From DAOTWY01 sp003696565 (GTDB taxonomy: Bacteria > Chloroflexota > Anaerolineae > Aggregatilineales > Phototrophicaceae), in contig DAOTWY010000126.1 of NCBI GenBank assembly GCA_034435635.1, forward strand, positions 1 to 48,215: DNA of 48,215 nucleotides. The letters run 5' to 3'. Position 1 is the stretch's first letter, and each line of letters begins with the position of its first letter. The position numbers and the translations under genes are program-made. This document shows positions 32,321-40,900 of this stretch, piece by piece. The notes below the pieces were generated by a model. The model was not told the DNA's origin and made no database searches. It saw nothing but the letters and a program-made list of their open reading frames with translations.

Positions 32321-34156
32321 CTATGGGCATGTGCTTAACGATGTGGGTGTAATTGCGTAACCTACTCCATTGGAATCGATCAATTGCCCGCTATCTACAC
32401 CGGAATACAACATATATGTCGTCCCATCAATCACAACTGAACCGGAAGGACCCGATGCGGTTAATGTTTTGATTGACAGGTCATATGGGTTATAAAAAGA
32501 AATCGTCAAGACTTCCCCTACTTTTGCCCCACTATAGTTGACGGTCACAGAATATCCTGTTCCGGTACAACTCCAAGTTGCTAAAATCCCCGGAGAAGCC
32601 ACCCCTACAGCGGCACGCTGCATGATAATGCTTCCGGTATCACAAATTGGTTGCCCGTTGATGAGGGCTTGCAGTCGCCAGCTAAAATCAAACCCCCACC
32701 CCACCGTTTGCTGATCCAGATTAACCGTCAAAGAATTGGCAGGTGCAACAACTTCAAACGTCGCAGACCCGGCTTCTGTGAGATTTTCCACCGTCAAACG
32801 ATAACTGGTCGCATTAGATAGCTCCGTCCATGTGAAGGTGTTCATGCCAAAAGCCAAACCATCTGTAGGCGATATAACCCGAAACGCAGCACAATCATCG
32901 GCTTGCTCATCAACTGACACAACAACATCATCAGATGATGCAGGTGTTGGGGTTAATACTGGCGCAAGCGCAAGCCCTACAAATCCACTGCCAGGGTTTG
33001 GTATTACAAGCCGCTGCCCAACAAAGATTGTAGAAGGATCGCTCAGGTTATTACGCCGCACAATAGCAGGCATGCTTGCATCATATTGGCGGGCGATACT
33101 AAAAAGGGTATCTCCCCGAACCACAATGTGAATCAGTTCATCAGGTGATGATTGCTCTGGTGGATTATTTGCCGGGACGATCTGCTCAATCGCCTCGCTT
33201 GCCAAATTAGCAACCGCTAACTCCGCTTCTGTTGCCGGGCGGATGTCCTCAATTGCAATGATGGCATTTTCCTCATTAAGTGATGCTACCAGTGTTTGCC
33301 CTGTTTGAACGGTGTTCGTTGTGGTTTGGAGGCTCCCCTCCTGGACTGTCATTATCAGTTGATCATTATCCAATTGCTGTAAGGTGATCGTTGATCCAAT
33401 ACGCACATCTAAGCCATTTATCGTTAAATCAACCAGCATCCCGTCATGGCTCTGGATTGTCAATGCGTTTGGGGCTTCATGGCATGTCGGTGTACCTAAC
33501 CCCCCAGTGAAATAAAACGCCTGCATAGGTGTAGGCTCCAATGTTGGGAGTGTATCCAGCGCAGAACTATCTAACAAATCTGCCTTTGCTACCCATAATG
33601 GACGGGCATCATACACCACACGCACCCACACCCCATTGAGACTTTGGGCATCCGCTAACAGGTTTGTTCCAGCGGAAATTGTTTCCGCCTGGAGCGCAGC
33701 CGGTTGCACAAAAGCGATTGTTTGCCTGGTTGTGGTCACAGAGATCGGATCAATTGGCATAAACGGTGTATCGACTGTGTTACGCAATTGCGCATCTCCC
33801 ATCAACAGCATTGTGACTGCTTGCCCAGGTAGTGCATTTGGTACATTAGCTTGCACCTCCAAAACCGCAATCCCCCATGTGCCCGCTTCAACATCAAATG
33901 CCGTTGTGCGAATCATCTCTAAATCTGTTAAATCTGCACGATCCGCTGGCTTAGAGAAAAAATCCGCTGGGAGATCGTTGTCAAATGTCGCTTCTACATT
34001 GTTATAGCCATAACACGCCATGTTGCGATCTAACGAATCACAGTTATCGGCTAAATTCATAAGTGCTTGTGCTACAACATCTGGGCAAGTCATTTGTTGC
34101 GCATCAACCAATCGTGAAAAAAATAAGATCACAATCAAAATTAAATAACGTCGCAT
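32321..34156 (-). CDS. Secreted LysM-domain protein
   Basis: About 611 residues, paralogue of the SH3b protein 17 bases downstream. It has a signal peptide (RRYLILIVILFFSRLVDAQ), the shared N-terminal domain (ACYGYN, KPADRADLTDLEM, VLEVQANVPNALPGQAV), an SH3b-like segment without the canonical core, PMQAFYFTGGLGTPTC, and one LysM domain (VVRGDTLFSIARQYDASM to VGQRLVIPN) near residues 345-390. The tail includes SPTDGLAFGMNTFTW. LysM binds GlcNAc-containing polymers such as peptidoglycan or chitin. AGGAG precedes the ATG. No clear promoter was found in the 190 bases upstream. Confidence 0.85.
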   Translation of the reverse strand: MRRYLILIVILFFSRLVDAQQMTCPDVVAQALMNLADNCDSLDRNMACYGYNNVEATFDNDLPADFFSKPADRADLTDLEMIRTTAFDVEAGTWGIAVLEVQANVPNALPGQAVTMLLMGDAQLRNTVDTPFMPIDPISVTTTRQTIAFVQPAALQAETISAGTNLLADAQSLNGVWVRVVYDARPLWVAKADLLDSSALDTLPTLEPTPMQAFYFTGGLGTPTCHEAPNALTIQSHDGMLVDLTINGLDVRIGSTITLQQLDNDQLIMTVQEGSLQTTTNTVQTGQTLVASLNEENAIIAIEDIRPATEAELAVANLASEAIEQIVPANNPPEQSSPDELIHIVVRGDTLFSIARQYDASMPAIVRRNNLSDPSTIFVGQRLVIPNPGSGFVGLALAPVLTPTPASSDDVVVSVDEQADDCAAFRVISPTDGLAFGMNTFTWTELSNATSYRLTVENLTEAGSATFEVVAPANSLTVNLDQQTVGWGFDFSWRLQALINGQPICDTGSIIMQRAAVGVASPGILATWSCTGTGYSVTVNYSGAKVGEVLTISFYNPYDLSIKTLTASGPSGSVVIDGTTYMLYSGVDSGQLIDSNGVGYAITPTSLSTCP

Positions 34157-34348
34157 AAGTTTCTCCTGTGGCATTCACCTTATATGTTGGATGCCAGCAA
34201 GATGAGCAGGTGAATTATTACAATTCTGAAAGAATCTTATCATGAGTTCTAATGGGCGTAGGGTAATCGTGGGGGAATCGTCAGAAAAGTTAGTTAGAAA
34301 TGAGATAGGTTAGAGGGTTATGTGTCGGTTGAAGCGTTATATAAGCAT

Positions 34349-34378
34349 AAAAAAAGCCTCAATCACTTGGATTGAGGC
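34349..34378 (-). terminator. Intrinsic terminator of tRNA-Phe
   Basis: On the minus strand a perfect 9-bp stem (34370-34378 with 34356-34364) and a 5-base loop are followed by seven Ts (34349-34355). It begins 2 bases after the tRNA. Confidence 0.92.
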
Positions 34379-34380
34379 GA

Positions 34381-34453
34381 TGCCGCAGGCCAGACTTGAA
34401 CTGGCGACCCACGCATTTTCAGTGCGTTGCTCTACCAACTGAGCTACCGCGGC
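34381..34453 (-). tRNA. tRNA-Phe(GAA)
   Basis: 73-nt cloverleaf on the minus strand. Acceptor GCCGCGG/CTGCGGC with one G-U pair, anticodon stem ACGCA/TGCGT enclosing CTGAAAA, anticodon GAA, discriminator A, CCA not encoded. Confidence 0.97.
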
Positions 34454-34470
34454 GTGTTATGATAAAGCGC

Positions 34471-34499
34471 ATTATAGAGCCGTGGTGCGCATCTGTCAA
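34471..34499 (-). promoter_or_regulatory. Consensus promoter of tRNA-Phe
   Basis: On the minus strand TTGACA (34494-34499), exactly 17 bp, then TATAAT (34471-34476): both hexamers are perfect. It ends 17 bases before the mature tRNA. Confidence 0.92.
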
Positions 34500-34629
34500 G
34501 AGGCGTGTTTTAATCAGTTAACTGCCAATGTTTTATTTTGAAATGACACTGTGGGACGAAAAGCGTTAGCACAGAAATTGATCCTGTCGCTAACGCCAAT
34601 GCCGCCCCGGTTTAACCAAGATATATGAC

Positions 34630-36102
34630 TTATTGCCCCTGCCCCAAAGAGAACCCTAATTCACCATCAAAGGTATAGAGGTTCTCCATTTTGATAAAGT
34701 CAAAACCGTGGTCGTGTGCTTTTTGCAGCAAGTTCACAATCGCTTGATGAGAGATCACACCACCAGGCATTGGTCCTTCACCTGGGATTTGAAAACGACA
34801 CCGCCAATGATCTGTACAGAATGTTTCTGGTGCCCCTTGGGGCCAAACTTTTTGCCCACGATTAGTAATCATCACCAACTTTAGACCGTCTGTTTCAATT
34901 TGTTGTAGCTCGGCGGCTAGCACATCTGGGTTGCGGTCGTCTTCATCCCAATCTAAGAATAAATCGACACCGACCAATTCCTTATGATGCTTATGAAGGA
35001 TATGTGGCGGTTCTGCTTGAGGAATACCTGTGCCAGTTTTGGAATAGTTAACTGGGGTAAGCATCACTGGGCGTTGCCCAAGCCGTTCAATCACTGCGTC
35101 AGTAAACCCTTTGGTATTCACACGCTTCTTACTAGCACCTTCTTTATAAATATCGCCAGTGTGGATACCATCTTCAATTGTTTTAAGCCACGCATTACGA
35201 ACTTTTTCCGCCACATCATTTTGCCCAATATGCATGAGCATCAGCACGCCGCCAATCAATAAGCCGGATGGATTGGCAATTCCTAAGCCGGCGATATCTG
35301 GCGCGGAGCCGTGAATCGCTTCAAACATGGCAACTTTTTCACCGATATTCGCTGAACCCGCCAAACCAACAGAGCCGGTCAACTGGGCAGTAATATCTGA
35401 CACAACATCTCCGTAGAGATTCGGCATCACAATGACATCAAAGGCTTCTGGTTCGGTGGCTGCCTTCGCCGCGCCGATGTCGATAATCCAGTGTTCTTTT
35501 TCGATTTCAGGATATTCTTCCCCAATTTGATCAAAAATTTTATGGAACAAGCCGTCCGTCATTTTCATGATGTTATCTTTGGTGAAGCACGTCACCTTTT
35601 TACGGTTGTTGCGGCGTGCATACTCAAAGGCATAACGGACGATCCGCTCACTACCTGGATGTGTAATCAACTTAAGCGTTTGATAAACTTCCTGCGTTTG
35701 GCGATGTTCAATACCTGCATAAAGGTCTTCTTCATTCTCACGAACGATGACCAAATCCACCTTAGGATGTTTCGTTTTGACAAACGGATGATAGGACATC
35801 ATCGGGCGGACGTTGGCATATAAGCCCAGTGTCTTACGCATGGTGACGTTGATACTCTTATATCCACCACCTTGTGGTGTGGTAATAGGTGCCTTAAAGA
35901 ACACGCCAGTGCGGCGTAAAGAATCCCACGCACTTGGTTCGATGCCGGATGTGTTACCACTAAGATAAACCTTTTCACCAATTTCGATCTCTTCAATCTC
36001 TAATTGTGCGCCAGCCGCTTCCATAATGTTCAAGCAGGCTTCCATGATTTCAGGACCGATACCATCACCATAAGCGACTGTAATAGGGGTTCGATTCGAC
36101 AT
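34630..36102 (-). CDS. icd: Isocitrate dehydrogenase, long Thermus/Rickettsia-type
   Basis: 490 residues. Oxidative decarboxylation of isocitrate to 2-oxoglutarate in the TCA cycle. The N-terminal 340 residues form the beta-decarboxylating dehydrogenase fold: VAYGDGIGPEI, SINVTMRKTLGLYANVRP (substrate loop), VIVRENEEDLYAG, the metal aspartates in MPNLYGDVVSDI, and HGSAPDIAGLGIANPSG. The last 150 residues are the extra domain typical of this long type. Asp-Ile in APDIAG, in place of Lys-Tyr, is associated with NAD rather than NADP use in this family (inference). GGAGG precedes the ATG; a hairpin with a T run lies in the leader. Confidence 0.9.
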   Translation of the reverse strand: MSNRTPITVAYGDGIGPEIMEACLNIMEAAGAQLEIEEIEIGEKVYLSGNTSGIEPSAWDSLRRTGVFFKAPITTPQGGGYKSINVTMRKTLGLYANVRPMMSYHPFVKTKHPKVDLVIVRENEEDLYAGIEHRQTQEVYQTLKLITHPGSERIVRYAFEYARRNNRKKVTCFTKDNIMKMTDGLFHKIFDQIGEEYPEIEKEHWIIDIGAAKAATEPEAFDVIVMPNLYGDVVSDITAQLTGSVGLAGSANIGEKVAMFEAIHGSAPDIAGLGIANPSGLLIGGVLMLMHIGQNDVAEKVRNAWLKTIEDGIHTGDIYKEGASKKRVNTKGFTDAVIERLGQRPVMLTPVNYSKTGTGIPQAEPPHILHKHHKELVGVDLFLDWDEDDRNPDVLAAELQQIETDGLKLVMITNRGQKVWPQGAPETFCTDHWRCRFQIPGEGPMPGGVISHQAIVNLLQKAHDHGFDFIKMENLYTFDGELGFSLGQGQ

Positions 36103-36128
36103 TCATTGACCTCCGGTGTCTTATTCAG

Positions 36129-36149
36129 AAAAAGCTGGTTAAACCAGCT
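36129..36149 (-). promoter_or_regulatory. Hairpin with T run in the icd leader
   Basis: On the minus strand AGCTGG-TTTAA-CCAGCT is followed by TTTTT, 27 bases before the icd start. A TATAAT at 36176-36181 on the same strand would start transcription upstream of it, so the hairpin would lie in the leader and could act as an attenuator. Its -35 is poor, so the promoter is tentative. Confidence 0.45.
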
Positions 36150-36263
36150 CAAATGTTGTCATTTGGGGACATGAGATTATATCACGCGGAATCCGGCTTG
36201 AGGATATGTAATTGGTTAATAGCTGATATAATGATGTTTTTGGTCAAATACATAATCCCGCAT

Positions 36264-37208
36264 ATGATCAATACGATTTTGAATGTCATTGCGCCAATTA
36301 TCTTAGTTATGTTGATTGGTGCAATATATGGACGGCTGTTTAAACCTGACCCCAAGATGATTTCAACCATGATTATCTATCTGTTTGCGCCGTTTTTGGT
36401 GTTAGAAGGCATTACAAATGCAGATGTGCAAGCAGATGAGTTGCTCCAGATTGGTGTGTTCGTTGTGATTGTCTCAGTGGCGTTAAGTTTGATGGTCGGG
36501 GGCATCGGGCAGTTCATTAAACTAGATAGACGCACAACCTCCACATTGATTTTATGTATTGTGATCTTCAACGGTGCAAATTACGGCGTACCATTTAACA
36601 CCTTTGCCTTCGGTTTAGAAGCGGCAGAGATCGCTGTTGTGTATTATGCTGCGTCCGCCATTGTCACCAACACACTCGGTATTTACTTAGCGGCATGGGG
36701 TACAGGGCAATCTGCACGTGGTGCTATCATCAGTGTCATACGTGTACCAATTTTATATGCCACAGTAATCGGCGTGGGTCTCAATCTCCTGGGGTGGTAT
36801 ATCCCAACAACTGGCAGCGTGGTACCACCAGAACACACCGCGATCCCACTCACCATAGCGCGTGTCATTGATGTGTTGGCAGATGCCACAATCCCTCTGA
36901 TGCTAGTGATGATTGGCATACAACTGCAAAACCTAACGCTTCCGCGGCATAAGCTACAGCAAATTATCATAGCGGGGTTAGGGGCGTTATTATTGGCTCC
37001 GCTGGTGGCGGCGTTGTTTGCAACGGCGTTAGGTATGGATGGATTGATTCGACAAGTGGGTATTGTTCAATGGGGAATGCCAACTGCTGTTATGGTCAGC
37101 GCAATTGTGACACAATTTGACGGCGATACAGAGCTGGCAAACGGCACGCTGTTATTCAGCACATTGGGAAGTATCCTGACTTTAAGTCTACTGGTTGAGC
37201 TATTATAG
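36264..37208 (+). CDS. AEC-family (auxin efflux carrier-like) transporter
   Basis: About 314 residues with around ten helices in two inverted halves. It opens NTILNVIAPIILVMLIGAIYGRLFKPD and has the mid-chain hydrophilic break and the family end GMPTAVMVSAIVTQFDGDTELANGTLLFSTL. Bacterial members export or import small carboxylates such as malate or lactate. I start at the ATG at 36264, which gives the usual length; the frame is open 37 codons further up but crosses a TATAAT (36227-36232) that may be its -10. No ribosome site is obvious, so the transcript may have a very short leader. Confidence 0.82.
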   Translation: MINTILNVIAPIILVMLIGAIYGRLFKPDPKMISTMIIYLFAPFLVLEGITNADVQADELLQIGVFVVIVSVALSLMVGGIGQFIKLDRRTTSTLILCIVIFNGANYGVPFNTFAFGLEAAEIAVVYYAASAIVTNTLGIYLAAWGTGQSARGAIISVIRVPILYATVIGVGLNLLGWYIPTTGSVVPPEHTAIPLTIARVIDVLADATIPLMLVMIGIQLQNLTLPRHKLQQIIIAGLGALLLAPLVAALFATALGMDGLIRQVGIVQWGMPTAVMVSAIVTQFDGDTELANGTLLFSTLGSILTLSLLVELL

Positions 37209-37232
37209 GACGTTTATTGGCTTAGCGATACG

Positions 37233-37260
37233 AGTATTGTTCGTTATAATGGACAATACT
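37233..37260 (+). promoter_or_regulatory. Inverted repeat enclosing the -10 of the GNAT gene
   Basis: AGTATTGT (37233-37240) and ACAATACT (37253-37260) are perfect 8-bp arms around 12 bases that contain TATAAT (37245-37250). The -35 region is poor. A protein bound here would cover the -10 from both sides, which suggests a repressor operator. Confidence 0.55.
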
Positions 37261-37295
37261 AACAACAAAATGTGAGTATTTGAGGGTATCCAGTC

Positions 37296-37811
37296 ATGCC
37301 AGATGTCCATATACGCCCGGCAAGCAGCGATGACATTGATGACATACGCGCAATCGGGCATACTTCATGGCAAAGCACTTATAGCGGTATTTTACCGAAG
37401 GACTATATTGAGGAAACACTAAAATTTTGGTGGTCTGCGGAAGCGATCCGCACTGCCATGCACACCCCAGAAAATATCATGTTAGTGGCAGAATATGACG
37501 ACATGCTTGTGGGGATGCTTTCCGGCAGTGTATTACCAGATGATGAGGGCGCGGTGGTCTTGCATCGGGTATATGTCCGCCCGGATTATGTAGGTCAAGG
37601 GATTGGCGGGCAATTATGGCAAGCCTATTTAGATCAACTCGACGAGGCGGTAACGCGGATCAAAACCAGCGTGGCATCACATAACACCAATGCCCGGGAA
37701 TTTTATCAACATATTGGGTTTGAAGAAATCGGCACACAAGAAGTTGAAGAATTTGGGCATCATACCATGAATACCCTATTGGAAATGCTGGTTGAACGCG
37801 AAGACGATTGA
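37296..37811 (+). CDS. GNAT-family N-acetyltransferase
   Basis: 171 residues, single GNAT domain transferring acetyl from acetyl-CoA. It opens HIRPASSDDIDDIRAIG. The acetyl-CoA motif A is VYVRPDYVGQGIGGQLW, and the C-terminal ASHNTNAREFYQHIGFEEIG is the standard motif B. The substrate cannot be deduced. GAGGGT is about 9 bases before the ATG. It ends in a strong hairpin shared with the convergent giant gene, and its promoter carries an inverted repeat. Confidence 0.92.
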   Translation: MPDVHIRPASSDDIDDIRAIGHTSWQSTYSGILPKDYIEETLKFWWSAEAIRTAMHTPENIMLVAEYDDMLVGMLSGSVLPDDEGAVVLHRVYVRPDYVGQGIGGQLWQAYLDQLDEAVTRIKTSVASHNTNAREFYQHIGFEEIGTQEVEEFGHHTMNTLLEMLVEREDD

Positions 37812-37855
37812 GCGTCGTTTTTGCCTTATTTTGTGAAAGCCATGCCATCACAATA

Positions 37856-37896
37856 AAAACCGCCCGGTAGACGGTGATCTGCCGGGCGATTTGTTT
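37856..37896. terminator. Bidirectional terminator between GNAT and the giant gene
   Basis: 37861-37871 pairs with 37878-37888 (11 positions, one T-G). ATTTGTTT follows on the plus strand and GGTTTTTATT on the minus strand, so it can serve both convergent genes. Confidence 0.85.
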
Positions 37897-37915
37897 AAGG
37901 ATGTGGCACAGCACG

Positions 37916-40900
37916 CTATTGTTGCTGCGTCCACTTGGGCGGAAGTGCGCCGTTACGGCTGGCGTTTTCTTCCGCGGGCGTGTTCTGTGGGTCACGATCA
38001 TTGGAGTCAATGGTCGTCATCCGGTTTGCCTGTGTGGCAACCAGATACGGCGGATCGGTGATCTGAAGTGCTTCCACAGAATAGATGTCAAAGTCAAACT
38101 GGTTATCCGGCGCAGCATTCGCATTGGATGCAAACACCAGTGTGGTGCTTTCGCAGAACCAAGTCGGTGAAATATCAATGATATTTTCCGTTTCTGGTGT
38201 GCTGTTTTCGGTAATCAGTCGGGTTTGTCCGGTGGCGATTTCATAGACATAGATGTCATTGATGCCGTTGAACACGTTCGACTGATAAGCAACCAGTTCG
38301 CCATTAGGTGAAAGCGCGTGGTTACGGGCTTCCCCACCAAGTTGTGAGACACGGGTCACACCAGTGCCATCCGCATTCATGATGTAGACTGCGCTGCGGC
38401 TAGAGTCATCCACGTATGACCGGAAGCTGATGATCTGACCATCCTTGCTATATTGCGGATCGTGGTTGTCGCCTTGTGGCTGTCCTTCGATCCACGTTAC
38501 AACAGGATTATCATAGCCATTCGTCAAGTCAATTGTGAACAACTGCCAGGTTTGTGTGCCGTTGATTTCTTCACGGTCACTCTGGAAGATAAGCTGGTTG
38601 CCATCTGGTGACCAGAATGGATTGATGTCATTGGCTGGGTGATCGGTCAACCGCCATTTTTCACCTGTCACCAGGTCAATCAAGCGGATTTCCCAGTTGC
38701 CATCAACGGTTGACTCATATGCCAGCTTGGTACCATCTGGTGACCAGACGGGATCAAGGTCGATAGAGGTGTCGTTGCGGGTCACCCGTTGTAGGCTTTC
38801 ACCCGTTTCATCATCCACACGGCTGACATAGATTTCCCAGTTGCCATCACGGGTTGATGCAAAGGCGATCCATAGCCCATCTGGTGAGCGTGATGGAGCG
38901 ACATCAATTGCATCCACACCACGAGACAGGTTCAGCGGGCCAGTCAAGCCATCCGGCAATTCACCCAGGCGGAAGATTTCCCAATCGTCGGTTTGATCAG
39001 TATGATATGCCAGCCAGTCTGGGCAGATCGCCTCACCAACTAGCACAGGTTCCCAATCATCGTTAGGACGTTCTTCATCTGGACCACACAGAGCCGGGTT
39101 CATATCCACTGATGGGAAACCATCATCTGAGAATGTGGTTTCACCACAGATCACAACCGGACGCTCGCAAGCGGGCAGTTCGGTAATGACAGTTTCGCCA
39201 GATGCCTGATCCACCTCCAGGCGCAGGTTAAGGCGCGCATACTGCTCAAAAGTCAGTGTTGTGGTTTCACCCATGTTGAGTGTAACCGTGCCACTTTGCA
39301 GCAGTTGGTTGGTCTCTGCGTCGTACAACCGCCATGCGCTGGGGCTGGTCATATCTGCATTGCCGTTATTCGTAATGGTGAAGGATGCAACACCTTCCAC
39401 GCAAACGCCGCCAACATCTAGGTTCGGTTGTTCCGTGCCATAGCAGTCAGAAGCATCATCCGTGGCAATAACCACATTGCTACCCAAGAATAGGTTCATG
39501 GTTACGCTGTCATATGGACCAACATGGTCAGCGACGAACGGCAAGACATCTACCGCGCCAGAGAACACCACGTTACCAGTGACATTGTCTACAACAGTGT
39601 AGTTAGGTAGTGTGCTGCCAGGGAGTGGGTCTCCACCGACATTGTTAACCGTCACGCGGAACGCACCATCGTTGCCGGAGCAAGCGATTTCTGGCACATA
39701 AGCGGGCGGTTCATAGCAATTTTCCAATGTAAATGGCTCAGATGTGGAGCCTTCGCCACCTTCTGGGATGATAAGTGTCATTGTCAGTGAGTCGTAATCA
39801 CCCACAACCACCTTTTCAAAGGGCAGGCTGTCGATAGAGCCACGTTCAACGTCGTTACCATCCTGATCGGTGATGACGTATTCGAGTTCGAGTTCAATCG
39901 GTTCGCCGCCCGTGTTCACGACTGTGAAGCCAAAGTTGCCGTTTTCTTCCAGGCACAGACCAGTGACTTCGTAGACAGGCGGTTCATAGCATTCCGCTGT
40001 CTGCGTCGCCAAGACGGATGTGCCCAAAGAGAGGTTCAACGTTAGTGATTCAACCGGTGTAGCGAACGGTCCACTGACAATCGTCTGATTGTGTTGCAGG
40101 CTGCCACTCAAGATTACTTCGTTGCTGTCTGCTGTGTTCACAATTTCAAACGTCGGCACAGGTGCGCTACTAAGCGGTTGTCCTGAAGTACGGCTGACAC
40201 TATAGAAATACCCGCCGTTGCCTTCGTAGCAGATCAAGCTTGCCTCATACACCGGTGCATCATAGCAGTCCACGGTCTGTGTTGCTTCGCCGACAATCGT
40301 ACCTTCAGTTGTCGTTAGTGTAATCGTCAAAGATTCGTGTTCACCGTAAATTTCAAACGGCAGGTCACTCAGTACGCCGGAGCGAACTTCGTTGCCATCA
40401 GCATCGGTGATAACAAATGTCGGCTCATCACCTAGCGGTTGGGCACTACCCTGAACGAGACCACCAGCGAAGTAGTAGGAGCCATAAACCTGGGCGTTAC
40501 ATTGTGCGTTGATCTCATATTGTGGTAGTTCATAGCAATCATCATTGTTGGCACGCGCGGCTTCTGTCTGTCCAGCATAAACAACAAGTTCAACGTTGCC
40601 ATACTGCCCACGAACAGTGCCATTAACTGGCAGATCGTTTGCACCTAGGTTCACCACGCCCTGGCTCTGTCCATCAATGAAGAGTTCATAGCTAGGCAGG
40701 GTATCCACAATGGAGCCACCGGTATTGGTGATGCTGTAAGCGAATTCACCGTTGTTATCCGTGCAGATCACAGACGGAACATAAACCGGTTCCGTGAAGC
40801 AATCTGGCGTGGAAACCGCCTGAATGTCACCCATATCACCACCAGAGAAGCTCATCGTCAACGAGTTGTACTCGCCGGTATACGTTTGATCGAATGGCAG

